Shown here: piece after piece, positions 1 to 11,300 of the stretch
Layout of the letters: each line of letters starts with the position of its first letter
Numbering within the stretch: position 1 is the first letter of the stretch
Assembly: GCF_016801865.2 (NCBI RefSeq)
Contig: NC_068939.1
Span: 62,651,273-62,715,272 of the forward strand
DNA: 64,000 bases
Source: Culex pipiens pallens
Taxonomy: Eukaryota; Arthropoda; Insecta; Diptera; Culicidae
Direction of reading: 5' to 3'
Position numbers and translations under genes: made by a program
Notes under the pieces: model-generated
Seen by the model: only the letters and a program-made list of their open reading frames with translations
Database searches by the model: none
What the model was told of the DNA's origin: nothing

Positions 1-847
1 TCTAATTCCAAACAATTAAGAAAACAATATTTGAAATCATACAAAAATATACCCCAACCCCACGTCACGGTGTATTGCACCACCACGGAACGGGTAAAGC
101 ATGCTCATTGGTACTTCAAACCTCACACAGTTGTGGGGGTGAGGTGGAGCCGTGTCCATGAGCATGATATTTTCCAGTGAACCGTTTCACCGAACACGGA
201 CGATTATCAAATTAATTTCGGGCAGCATGCGACGTTCATCAAAGGACCACTCCCAGTGGAAGAAAGATTAATCGTGCTTTCCTTCCTCACATTGCTGGGG
301 AAGTTTTGGGAAAAACCATGTGGTTTTCACGATTTTTTAGACACGTCACCCGACGCTTATTGAAGCGGAAATTATGTTTCCAATCCGTTAAATGAGAGAT
401 GCCACCTCTGAAATTTGTGAGGATGAGTGGTTTTACCATAATTGTAAGGACCAAATTGATTGAATGATAATTTTAATTCTGTTCAAATTCACTGAACCGT
501 ACTCAATTCTGAAATTTGCAAAATAAATGGTGTTCGTTTTAAATATTTCGAGTAAAATTCAATGAAATAAATTAAATTTGTAAAGATAAGTTTTCAATTT
601 AAACTGAAAAGCACTTTTATACACGAACCCATGGGTGCACTATTCAACTAAAATCTACCTTTTTGCCGTTAACAACGCCACACATTCATAAATCAATAAT
701 TGGAATGCACAAACTTCGCTTTTGCATCCTGGACGGCAAACAGACATCTCCGTTCGCTCAACATCAACAACTATCCCGTAGCTGGGTGATGCTGGTTGTC
801 GCCCCACCCACGCTCAGTTTTGTTCTCATTTCATAACAGAGCGGAAT
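1..847. other. Unique AT-rich sequence, no gene seen
   Basis: I see no long open frame, no repeat shared with the rest of the window and no RNA gene. The sequence has moderate base complexity, unlike the A/T-run-rich transposon-derived parts, so it is probably host intergenic or intronic DNA. Confidence 0.4.
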
Positions 848-937
848 ATGAATTCACGTACTAGAGCTGCTGCTAAAGCTATGAAAGCCGGAGACAGTTC
901 CTCCTCAACTTGTGAAAGCTTAAAAAAGGTGAACTGA
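848..937 (+). CDS. Possible short coding exon of unknown function
   Basis: From an ATG at 848 the frame reads 29 codons to a TGA, starting MNSRTRAAAKAMKAGDSSSS. The composition (Ala, Lys, Ser, Arg) and regular codon choice look more coding than the surroundings. The last in-frame Lys codon is followed by AAG|GTGAAC, a plausible splice donor at 928/929, and TTTCATAACAG upstream resembles an acceptor. It could be the first coding exon of a host gene, a fragment of a retroelement gag start, or chance. I recognise no family and nothing nearby continues it. Confidence 0.18.
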   Translation: MNSRTRAAAKAMKAGDSSSSTCESLKKVN

Positions 938-989
938 CGTTCTGTGGGCCAGCTGGGGTATCAAGAGTCTTTGTTTTGTTCTAAATTTA

Positions 990-1160
990 AAAAAATATTG
1001 CAAATTATTGAAAAACACGTCAATATCTATTGATTTAAAATGTAAGAAGTCGTAATGCCCCTCGTAACAAAAATAAAAAAAAAGAGGTTCTCAGATTCGT
1101 GATCAGGGATAACAATTAATCCTCAGGATCAAGTTTCACGCAATCGAAGAAGAGTAAAAC
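990..1160. repeat. Degenerate fragment of GGGTAATT MITE family
   Basis: Blocks here match the inverted-repeat element at 37602-38316: 'gcaaattattgaaaaacac', then 'gattcgtgatcaggga', then 'aagtttcacg.caatcgaaga'. Order and spacing follow that element, with the terminal sequences missing. It is an old truncated copy. Confidence 0.45.
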
Positions 1161-2401
1161 GACCAATTATGAATTTCTAAGAAAATAACATAAATTAATA
1201 AAAAACATAAATAAAAAGAAATCAAATACTTAGTTGACCCCTTTTATCTGCAAAAGTTTACTAAAAAACAGCTGCACTACAACAACAGTTGTCCACCAAG
1301 GACAACGCGAAATAAGAAAATAATAGTAAAAAAAACTTTTGCATTGCAGGAAAAAGTCTGGTTCAGAACGATAACACAAAATAAAGGTAAAATGCTTTGG
1401 CTCTCCCTCTCGTTGCAATCGTCGTCGTTAGATGTCACTCCCCCTCTTCCTAGCTGATTTGAAATGACGACGATGGCGGACAACGACGGCGACGACGTTT
1501 AAGGACATCCTAATGGAACCGAACGACGATGGCCAGGAGTCCTTCCGTTCGTGTTCTACTTTGTCAGCAGGGACTGACCAGGATAAAACTAGAAAAAAAT
1601 ACATGTGAAAGTGCAATTTGCATGAACAATTTTGCATTGTTATTTTCGCTCAATTTTATTCCCCAACCTAGAAACATTTTTATATCGATATTTAATGTAT
1701 TGAAAATGTTTCCGTGTTCGGGCGAGAAAGCTCGGAGATCACGGAATTCCCAACTCTGGGGACCTGCAGCGAGCCACCGCACCTACTACACATGAACACA
1801 TGTGAGAAATATTCCAGGGTTGCAAACGAGGTGGAAAGTGCCTGCAAAAATGGCTTTGTAACGGATGAATGCAAATCGAAAAACGAGACACGGCCCAGAA
1901 ATGCTCCAAGACTGCGATGCTCGGGAATTGCTTCTCGAATGATTGACTGCTTACATGGGGCCCCTGGAAAGTATTTCCTGTCGACTGTTTTCCACTGTGA
2001 TTACAAGGTTGGTGCGAAGTGTGGCGGAGATGGACAAATGTTTTGGTTGTAACTGAAAAGCTTATGTTTTATGTATCTCGATTTTAAAATTAGGTTTACG
2101 AGGTCACATTTCCAATATTCTTTTGTTAAATAAATTTTATCTTCATTTGAATTCTCTCATAAAATCAATTCAGTATGTTCACGGAAGCTATTTTGCATCA
2201 TTGCTTTCCCCATACAGGACTCCATGCAAAGTTAAGCGTTCTAGGTAATGATCATTTACTCTAGCAGGTAGTTTTTGTACATTTTGCTCGGTTTTGTTCT
2301 AGTGTCAACATTGAGCCCAAAAAGTGCCGTCTTGTTGGTCTACAGGGCAAAAGTTAACGGTGAAAAATGCGTGTTAAAAAAATCGTAAAGTTATTGTCTG
2401 A
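1161..2401. other. Unique sequence with no supported gene
   Basis: This stretch has GC-richer patches around 1430-1560 and 1780-2030. A 112-codon open frame at 1714-2052 (+) is present, but I see no domain, signal peptide or flanking splice signals that would support it as a gene. A block near 2300-2360 (cccaaaaagtgcc, then gcaaaagttaacgg) is similar in inverted orientation to 43930-43985, so part of it is a dispersed repeat. Confidence 0.35.
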
Positions 2402-2715
2402 TCACGCCTTCCTTCGGACGGGGAAGTAAATGTTGGCCCAGGTCAAACCTAGAGGTTAGGTCGTTAGCTCAATTCAGGTGTAGGAGCCGTCTCCCTGGGC
2501 CCTGTCTCGGTGGAGTCGCTGGTAGGCAGTTGGACTAATAATCCAAAGGTCGTCAGTTCGAATCCTGGGGTGGATGGAAGCTTAGGTGTAAAAAAAGGTT
2601 TGCAATTGCCTCAACAATCAAGCATTTGGACACCTAGTTTCAAGTAGGCAACTCACAAACGAGAACGGCAAGGCAATGCTGTAGAGCGAATAATTTGATT
2701 TGATTTTGATTTTTA
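2402..2715 (+). mobile_element. tRNA-derived SINE with (GATTT)-like tail
   Basis: This is a Pol III type short retroposon. The internal tRNA-related part has box A TGGTAGGCAGTTGG (2520-2533) and box B AGTTCGAATCC (2555-2565, one change from the GGTTCGANTCC consensus). A 5-bp anticodon stem (ttgga/tccaa) encloses the loop ctaataa, giving anticodon AAT, so the head is tRNA-Ile-like. A 5' extension starts near tcacgccttccttcggac, and the body ends in tttgatttgattttgattttt, a simple tail typical of LINE-mobilised SINEs. I recognise the sequence type as common in Culex; that is from memory. I could not define a clear target duplication. Confidence 0.75.
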
Positions 2716-2765
2716 GTTGCTGAGACACTAGATACAGGTGGGAATGTTTGGATGAGTCTTAAAAA

Positions 2766-3422
2766 GAGCAATTCCAGCTTAAATCTGTTTTTTAGGAAAT
2801 AGCCTAAGATGATCCAAACAGACTAACAAAAAATGCAGGATAGTATGACTCTCCTAAAAAAAACTACAAAAATCATTTACTCAAACTGTTTTTTTAGAAA
2901 AGTGTTCCAAACGTCAAAATTTTTAAAAATCGATTTTGTTTTTATTTTCTCAGGAGAGACATACCATCCTGCATTTTTCGTAAGTCTTTTTGGAACATCT
3001 AATGTTATTTCCTTAAATATTTTGAACGGAAAAAAACCGTGACATCACCTCAAAATTTAACATGCAAACTTATAAAATGAAAATTATCATAAAGTAGCGT
3101 GTATTTTGTGTATTCAGTGTTTTTTTTCCAGAAAGTCCGTCCTATTTTCGACAAGTTTGTTTTTGAGCACTTTTTGATACGACACAACGGCTCAAGATAC
3201 AGTAATTTTAAATTACAAATTTAAAACATTCAATATGTTTGTATTTTGTAATTTAGAAATAACTGTATTACTTACGCCATTCTCATAAGTCATTTTCGAG
3301 TAAAATTAGTTTCATATATACATAAATGGCCTAATATAACATGTCTACATTTTTTTAATGAAATCGGAGTGGGGCGGTTACAAAAGTACCAGATAAAATC
3401 CTGATGTTAGCTGGAATTGCTC
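2766..3422. mobile_element. MITE with GAGCAATTCCAGCT terminal inverted repeats
   Basis: The 14-bp GAGCAATTCCAGCT at 2766 is repeated exactly inverted at 3409-3422, and the next bases (AAATC/ACATC) remain similar. Flanks are A-rich (aaaaa on the left, aaaa on the right), so a duplication is possible but ambiguous. No transposase frame is present. The GAGCAATTC start is shared with the large palindromic element at 6947-9614. Confidence 0.55.
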
Positions 3423-3636
3423 AAAACCTAAATTTTCTTGTTTGTTTTTTTATTGGCAATTTTCTGAAAATTAAAAAAATGCGATTTCTGGAACCATGGA
3501 CACTATTTAAAAACAAATTAAAACGGGAATTTATAAATAAAAATAAAATATAAGTGGCTATATCTTTAGATCATTGCTTCTAGTCAATGAATCTGTTTAG
3601 TTATTTATAGTTGCAAATTTGATTTCATAATTAAAA

Positions 3637-4373
3637 CTAACATAATCCACCTATGTGGTTGGTGCCTTCCTCACACAGATTCTCTTAGATCTTAGCAATT
3701 CAAGACTCGTTAAAAAGGACTTTCGATTACCTAACCATCGATGGGTCGGATGATGGATCAGGACATAGTTTGCATACAAATATGTGAAATTTGGCTTCAA
3801 AAAATTACATAAATATGACTAGAGTGGTCATAACTCGAGACAGGGTTGTCAGATATTCAATGTTTAGGATTATTGGAAAGATCTTTCAATTGCCTAACTA
3901 ACGATGGGTTAAGTGACGGATCTGGACATATTTTGCATACAAATAAGTGAGATCCGGATTCAAAAACGTACATAAATATAACTTAAGTAGTCATAACTTA
4001 AGACAGAGTTGCCAGATTTTCAATGTTTTAGATTCAATGGGAAGGTCTTTAAATTACCTATCGAACATCTGGATATTTGCGAAAACGCGTTTTTTATACA
4101 TAACTTTTGAACTACTTATCGAAACTTACATTTTGTTTGAACTCGTTCCATGGGACCCTAAACTGAGTCAAATGCAACCTGTTTGGTCTAAATCGGTGCA
4201 GTCTGTACTAAGAAAACTGAGTGACAATTATGGTAACACACAGACAGACAGACATTTGTTCAGTTTTTGATTCTGAGTCGATAGGCATACGTGAAGATGG
4301 GTATACGAGCTTTATGTGAATAGTTCATTTTTAGAGCAGGGTTATAGTCTTATCTTAGTGAGAAAGGCAAAAC
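3637..4373 (-). mobile_element. Variable-length hairpin-ended element, copy 1 (short form)
   Basis: This copy runs opposite to those at 4969, 13989 and 44321. It opens with 'taacataatccacctatgtgg' type sequence, followed by 'tgccttcctcac', and ends 'tagtgagaaaggcaaaa'. It carries about two diverged copies of the 164-bp internal unit, recognisable by 'gatgggtcggatgatgga', 'cagggttgtcag' and 'taacttaagaca'. AAAAC lies on both sides (left ttaaaac|taac, right ggc|aaaac), consistent with a short target duplication. No credible protein is encoded. Confidence 0.6.
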
Positions 4374-4968
4374 TGAAGTAAAAAAAAATACTTAAATTTC
4401 TAATAGTTTAAAAAACCACATTTTTTCAAACAACCATAACTTGGCGTCAATATATTTGTCCATACTACTCTACGGCTCTGTGGTTCTTTGTCTCCTTGAA
4501 CATATAAAAATATCAAACATTTAAACTAATAAATTTCGTGAAATTATTTCTTTTGTGAAAAAGTTAATTTAAAAATCCGCAAAAGATCCAAGTATCTATT
4601 TTTCTGAATAGTCCTTTTCAATTCCTACAACATTGTAGGAGACACTAAATAGATCGTAAAATTCCTTCAAAAGTTACAGATGTTCTAATATTTGCGTACC
4701 ATATTTGACTTAACAGCTGCCAAAATTGTTTGGAGACTTGTATGGGTGAACCAACGACACGAAATGACTCTTTCGGTTATAGGTTTGGCAAAAAAAGTTA
4801 AGCGAAATAAAAAAAAACTAGAAATGATTGAAAGTTGATTGCTTATATGACAAAAACTTTAATATTTAAAATTGGTTTGAGGTTCAGTTTATGGATAAAC
4901 TACTTGTTAAAAAATATACAACTTCAAGAATATGGGTAGATAATTTTCCATGGTTCTGAATGAATGTT

Positions 4969-5687
4969 TTTTGCCTTTCTCACCTTACTGAGGAAAGGCT
5001 ATAAAATCACTCGGAAAATGAACTTTTTAATCAGACCTCCTAGACCTACCTTCATTTGTACATAACACTAGCTGAGCAAATGTCTGTGTGTTTGGCTGTA
5101 TGTAGACATGTGTACCAAATCAATGTCACTGGAATATCACGTCACAGGCTCAACCGATTTTGGCCGGAATGGTTTTAATCGACCCGTCTTAACGTTCCCT
5201 AAGTTGCTATTTAAATTCATGCAGTTTTATCATGTATTTAAAAAGTTATGTTAAAAAACTGTTTCATATTAAATTAAAATTATGGTAAAAAGGGTGGTTT
5301 TTTCATGAAACCCTCACATGTTATATATTTTTAGAAAGCATATGAGAAGACCATTTAGGTGGAGTAATAATTTTCAAGATCTGACTTACCTATCTTAAAT
5401 TACAAGCAGTTTAAAAAATGGTCTGAATTCACATAACCTCAACTGGTCGGGTCTAATCGCCACGAAAAAGCCGGGTAGAGGGATGCCATTTTCCTTAAAG
5501 GCCGTGTCTGTATAATCTTGACAAAAAGTCTGTAGGTAGTCTGTTTTTACTCATCACTTATTTTTGTTAGGACCTCTTAGGTGCTTCAAACGTTAGGGGA
5601 GATCCATAAACATGTGGACACTTTAGTGGGGTTGGACTCACTATAAATGAGAGGAAGGCACCAAACACTTAAAGGTGGATTAAGTAA
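4969..5687 (+). mobile_element. Variable-length hairpin-ended element, copy 2 (divergent)
   Basis: It starts ttttgcctttctcacc and ends 'gaggaaggcaccaaacac' followed by ggtggattaagtaac. It shares the head text (gaactttttaatcag, cctaccttcat, aaatgtctgtgtg) and the 'caaccgattttggcc' block with the other copies, but has no tandem 164-bp units. Flanks are gtttttt on both sides. It is an older copy or a related subfamily. Confidence 0.55.
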
Positions 5688-6946
5688 CGTTTTTTTATTT
5701 AATTAACATGAATTTAACCTTAAGAGGTCATTCGTCACTTTCTGAATGAATGAAAGCTATTTTTTTTACATTTTTGAACCATCTAACATAATTTTTGGGC
5801 ATACCTACATAAAACTTCGAGAAAGAAATTTACTAAAGATAAAGCTTGAAAGCGGTGTTTTGAATTTTTATCAATGAATCATTCTTTATAGTTTTACACC
5901 ATTCTTATCACATTGGCTAAAATAATTGTGCACAAATTGATTGTTCTAGCTTGACGTTGATTTACTGTATGCAAACATATTTTGTTGATTATCAAAATAG
6001 TAGCGAGACAACAACTAAAGTTAAAAAATAGAAAACATTCATTCGACCATCGCTCTTTTTTGCAATCCTAACTCAAATTCACTCTCCGAAAAAAAAAAAA
6101 ACCGTTCCATCCCTCGGGATAACGTCATCTTTTTTTTGTTTCCTCTCTCTCATTTTTTTGCAGCTTCCATCACACACTCTCAGTGCATTTTCCTATAAGT
6201 TCCCACCGTCGCAACCTTCTCCACCGCCCAACCAAACTCAATGATGTTGTAAATTACGGCGCTCTCAACACACACCTGTTCTTCATCATTTCGGCCACGA
6301 TGACTGCGAGTGGTGGTGGTGGTGGTGCATCGGCTATTCATGTGCATTCCACATGGTAGTGAGATTACTGAGAAATTGCGGGTTCCCTCTCAGCAGTTGC
6401 CGAAGGCTGCCGATCGAGGTGCATCTTTGTTTTCGTTCTCCCGCTCCACGAGCAGCCGAGTGATGCACTTCCGAAGCTTTCGTTAGTGGTTGTCTCGTGG
6501 TGGAACTAATACATGGAAAGAGGGGAAAGCTCGCTGAAGCGCTTAAGAGAAAAATAATAATTTTACGTTAAGTTTTGGCTTTGAATTTAGTTTCAATTTG
6601 TTTTCAATTTTAACGGAATGATTAATGAAATCTGTGAGTTATAATAACATTATTTTGCAATTCACAATTGAAGGATGACTTATCCATGAGTTCACAGGTG
6701 TACCGAAAGGGAACCTTATCAACCAACTCAAATTGATTGAATAAATTATAAATTCTGGATAATTATTCAAAGTTGTTGGCTAATGGCTTTACCAATTTTC
6801 TGAAACTGGTTATTTTGTTTTGATAATCTTCTATGCTGCCACTCCAATCTAGTCCGTCCCATATGTATTTTTGTCGATTTTGAGATAAACCCGACAAAAG
6901 TTTTATTACAACATCTACTTCCAGCCTATTTAATAAAAAAGTTATG
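5688..6946. other. Unique sequence with a GC-richer patch
   Basis: No gene is supported. Around 6100-6540 the DNA is richer in GC, with a (GGT)n run at 6310 and a polypyrimidine tract ending in TTTTTTGCAG|CTTCC at about 6163, which resembles a splice acceptor. There is no open frame after it. It may be a host regulatory or non-coding exon region, which is weak inference. Confidence 0.3.
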
Positions 6947-9614
6947 TGAGCAATTCTCTCAGATTTCGGTCATTCGATTTTTTTTTTTTGTAATTTTTAA
7001 TCCGACTGAAACTTTTTTGGTGCCTTCGGTATGCCCAAAGAAGCCATTTTGCATCATTAGTTTGTCCATATAATTTTCCATACAAATTTGGCAGCTGGCC
7101 ATACAAAAATGATGTTTAAAAATTCAAAAATCTGTATCTTTTGAAGGAATTTTTTGATCGATTTGGTGTCTTCGGCAAAGTTGTAGGTATGGATACGGAC
7201 TACACTGGAAAAAAATGATACACGGTAAAAAAATTTGGTGATTTTTTAATTTTTTTTATTTTTTGATATGTTTTAGAGGACATAAAATGCCAACTTTTCA
7301 GAAATTTCCAGGTTAGCATAGCATAGCATAGCATAGCATTACGGGTCTGCACCACGCTGTAGAGGGTGCCACAATGGTCAATTCAATATTCTTAGACAAT
7401 TTGACTTAGAAATTTCCACACTGTGCTCCAAGGCTACGCCCCGGGGATTTGGGAGGGGATGTTTTTGTTGTTCACTAGTGGCAAAAGTGCAGGGAACCCA
7501 TGCGACTTTTAAAAGTGAACGGAATATTTTTGGGAGGTTTGGAATGGGGGTTAGGGGAATTTCATCGGGCCGATGAAAATGGTTCAATGCGTAATGTATT
7601 AAATGATTTGAAGGTTTGTAAGTGTAAATGTGAGTCTGTAGTGTATTATATAAAAGCATATAGTTTTGTAATAATAATAAATATAATAAATATAGTAAAT
7701 AAAATAAATATAAATATAATCAAGATGATTCCAGGAAGCTGTAAAAAATAGCAGTAAATTAAAATCCAAATGCTCCAGATGGTTCTCATGCTGTTTTAGA
7801 AAGTTTCGTTAATTTAAGAAATTTGATCATATATGGTATGAGGAGATGATATGTTACAGGAAAAGTATAGGATAAGGAAAAATATGAACATTTAATTAAA
7901 TCATAGTGAGTAGATACATTTACATGTAGACAGTTAATTTCAAAGCATTCCAGGAAGCTGTAAAAAAAAACAATAATTTAAAAACTAATACTCGAGATGG
8001 AACCACAAAAAAAAAACAACAGAGGCCAAACACGATCGAAACAGGCCTTGCTTCGCAAAGAGCAACGGCGAGACTCGCCAACTTTTCAGAAATTTCCAGG
8101 TTGTGCAAAAAATCATTGACCGAGTAATGAATTTTTTAATCAATACTGATTTTTTCCAAAAATCGAAATATTGGTCGCAAAATTTTTTCAACTTCATTTT
8201 TCGATGTAAAATCAAATTTGCAATCAAAAAGTACTTTAGTAAAATTTTGATAAAGTGCACCGTTTTCAAGTTAAATCCATATTTAGGTGACTTTTTTGAA
8301 AATAGTCGCAGTTTTTCATTTTTTTAAATTAGTGCACATGTTTGCACACTTTTGGAAAAAATATTTTTGAAAAGCTGAGAAAATTCTCTACATTTTGCTT
8401 CTTCGGACTTTGTTGATACGACCTTTAGTTGCTGAGATATTGCAATGCCAAGGTTTAAAAACAGGAAAATTGATATTTTCTAAGTCTCACCCAAACAGCC
8501 CACCATTTTTTAATGTCGATATCTCAGCAACTAATGGTTCGATTTTCAATGTTAAAATATGAAACATTTGTGAAATTTTCTGATCTTTTCGAAAACATTA
8601 TTTTCAAATCAATACTAATATTTCAAAAGGGCCAAACATTCAATATTACGCCCTTTTAAAATGTTAGTCTTGATTTGAAAATTTGTTTTGAAAATAATGT
8701 TTTCGAAAAGATCGGAAAATTTCACAAATGTTTCATATTTTAACATTGAAAATCGAACCATTAGTTGCTGAGATATCGACATTAAAAAATGGTGGGCTGT
8801 TTGGGTGAGACTTAGAAAACATCAATTTTCTTGTTTTTAAACCTTTGCATTGCAATATCTCAGCAACTAAAGGTCGTATCAACAAAGTCCAAAGAAGCAA
8901 AATATAGAGAATTTTCTCAGCTTTTCAAAAATATTTTTTCCAAAAGTGTGCAAACATGTGCACTTATTTAAAAAATGAAAAACTGTGACTATTTTCAAAA
9001 AAGTCACCAAAATATGGATTTAACTTGAAAACGGTGCACTTTATCAAAATTTTACTAAAGTACTTTTTGATTGCAAATTTGATTTTACATCGAAAAATGA
9101 AGTTGAAAAAATTTTGCGACCAATAATTCGATTTTTTGAAAAAATCAGTATTGATTAAAAAATTAATAACTCGGTCAATGATTTTTTGCACAACCTTGAA
9201 ATTTCTAAAAAGTTGGCATTTTATGTCCTCTAAAACAAATAAAAAAATAAAAAAAATAAAAATAGTGTTTTTTTTGCAAATCAAATTTTAGTGATAAAAA
9301 GTTAAATTAAAAAATCACCAAATTTTTTTTACCGTGTATCATTTTTTTCCAGTGTAGTCCGTATCCATACCTACATATTTGCCGAAGACACCAAATCGGT
9401 CAAAAAATCCTTCAAAAGATACCGATTTTTGAATTTTTAAACATCATTTTTGTATGGACAGCTGCGAAATTTGTATGGAAAATTATATGGACAAACTAAT
9501 GATGCAAAATGGCTTCTTTGGGCATACCGAAGGCACCAAAAAAGTTTCAGTCGGATTACAAAATACAAAAATTAAAATTGAAGAAAAAAGACCGATTTCG
9601 TAGAGAATTGCTCA
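6947..9614. mobile_element. Large near-palindromic (foldback) element, no ORF
   Basis: The left end TGAGCAATTCTCT (6947) is repeated inverted at the right end (9602-9614). Nearly the whole interior is an inverted repeat folding about 8640: 7030-7310 matches 9230-9540 and 8100-8600 matches 8680-9180, with scattered mismatches. The left arm is interrupted at 7315-8076 by a retroposon. Without that insertion and its extra duplication copy, the element is about 1.88 kb. No transposase is encoded, so it must be moved in trans. I found no convincing target duplication. Fragments of the family lie at 25690-25900 and 36885-37087. Confidence 0.7.
7315..8076 (-). mobile_element. Short retroposon with (TATGC)n tail and 26-bp target duplication
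   Basis: The sequence gccaacttttcagaaatttc plus caggtt occurs at 7289-7314 and again at 8077-8102. The matching region of the right arm of the surrounding palindrome (9180-9230) has it once, so the 26 bp is a target-site duplication. Read on the minus strand, the insert begins gagtctcgccgttgctcttt and ends in four to five copies of TATGC/ATGCT. A pentanucleotide 3' tail and a long duplication are typical of target-primed reverse transcription. No reverse transcriptase is encoded, so it is a SINE-like or internally deleted LINE copy of a family I cannot name. Confidence 0.7.
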
Positions 9615-11300
9615 GTACTGATGTTTTTGCCAAAACAACTCAATAAATGAAATTAAATCTTATTACCTTATCTCTTGAAAATATTATTCAAAACATTGAT
9701 TCCAGCTCCGCGCTCGTTGCAAAAGCTTTCACCATCGCTAAACTTCGCTCTTTCGAGCTTTCGACAAACCCGAACCTTCCCGAACAAGTTCGCTGTTCGG
9801 GCCGGCAACGCCGGCATGCCGGTGCACGTGTGGGTGTCCGTGTCGGATCCAATCCTCGCACCCCTCGGAACCACCCACCGTTCCGCTCTCCCACGTGGCG
9901 GCGGCCTCCATTTCCGTTCGTTTGCCGCCACCAAACGAAGTTAACAGCCAGAAAAACCGGCATCAACGGCATCACCACCCTCCTCCAGAAGAGTAGCGGA
10001 GGGGGGTTGGTTTGAAGAGAATTCTACTCACAGGTGATCTCGGGATGGATGCTGGCTCGCCCGAAGGGGGCGGGGGAGGGTGGTCCATTACACGATCCTG
10101 GTGCTGCCTGCCTGTCTGTGCTGCTGTTCCGGCGGTCGTAGAATCCTGTGCCAGTCAGTCAGTCTTGTGTGCAATTTTGACCTGTGCGGCCGCGTGTGCT
10201 GAAACTCGCTTCCAACCACAACACTTTGTACTCTCCGCTCTCCAACACAGTACCATAGAATAGAGATAGGTAGAATTGCCACTTGCCGATTCCCCCTTGT
10301 AAACGTCAAGCGACTCTGCCGACAGCGCCACCACTGTTCGAAACGGGGAACTTCAGTCGAAATGCGCACTGTGCACTTTGATGGAACTGCCCTGTGCATT
10401 CTGGAGGGTGCGTTTTGTTTGACAGTGACAGATGGAAAAAGGCTTGTTGACGTTCAGTTGGCAATCAAAAATGTGAAATGGTGCTTGGAAGCCGGATGAA
10501 AAGACGAGACTAGTGAAGGCGGTAGAACGTTAGGATTAGGCGCAAATTGCGGTTTAAGTTGGAGTGCGGAGTCTTTGCTGGAACACCACGACCACTTTTC
10601 TTCACTCCGAACGGCAAAATAGTCATTTCCTCTTCCGATTCTTCACTTGGTTTGACAGCGACAGCGAAATGTCAACATGACAAAACAGATGTCTTGGAGA
10701 AGTGAAAACGGGTGTCAACTTATTTGGCATAATCTTGAAATTTAGAAAAAAAAAGATGCTGATGCGAAATAAAAATCATTTAATCTTATTTAAAACATAA
10801 TATCCTAGTTAAGGGATGCACTTATCTTGAATTTTCATTATTGTTTTGATTTGTTTTCCATGTTTTTTAAAATCATTTTACATTTTTAATAAATAATATA
10901 TATGTGCCAACCAGTTCTCCACATTCTTGACAGTATTATGCGCAGGGTGTTGTAGTTCCCCGTTTCGCCGCTGGCATCAGTTAGGCAGCACAGTTTTGTC
11001 CCCCGTTCGGTAAATGAGTGGCAATTCTATCTTTCTCTATTCTATGACAGTACTTACATATATAGCTCGCAAGTCCTTGTCGCCGCGCGCCGAGTTTTTC
11101 CCAAACCGCAGACCGTTTTCCCAGTTCGTCGCAGTAAACTCCGTTTAACCGCGCGGAATAATCACCGGAAATCGTGTGTACGTACGGCACGAGGAGCAGG
11201 AGAAGCGTTGGAGGGTTTTGACGGTGAAGACGTCTGAAGATCTCTGGAAGTTGCTAGCATTATTGTTGTTGCCAAATCGAGTCAACTAAATTGGTAATTG
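9615..11300. promoter_or_regulatory. GC-richer, promoter-like or 5'UTR-like host island
   Basis: Base composition shifts sharply here: CpG is frequent, A/T runs are short and no window repeats match. Overlapping open frames at 9650-10400 on both strands look like by-products of GC content, since none carries a domain. TCAGT-type initiator motifs occur at about 10155 (cagtcagtcagtc) and about 10978. The segment 10980-11295 reads like an exon and ends AAATTG|GTAATTG, a moderate splice donor on the plus strand. I infer a promoter or first non-coding exon of a plus-strand host gene; this rests on composition and short motifs only. Confidence 0.3.

Noticed and set aside
1714..2052. 112-codon plus-strand frame with ten cysteines
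   Set aside because: No signal peptide, domain or regular cysteine spacing, and overlapping frames exist on both strands.
2510..2580. Functional tRNA-Ile(AAT) gene
   Set aside because: The anticodon arm and box B are good, but no acceptor stem closes around them and the sequence continues into a SINE body and tail.
9647..10399. Four overlapping 83-122-codon frames on both strands
   Set aside because: They reflect the GC-rich composition of a promoter-like island. None has a domain or a consistent codon pattern.
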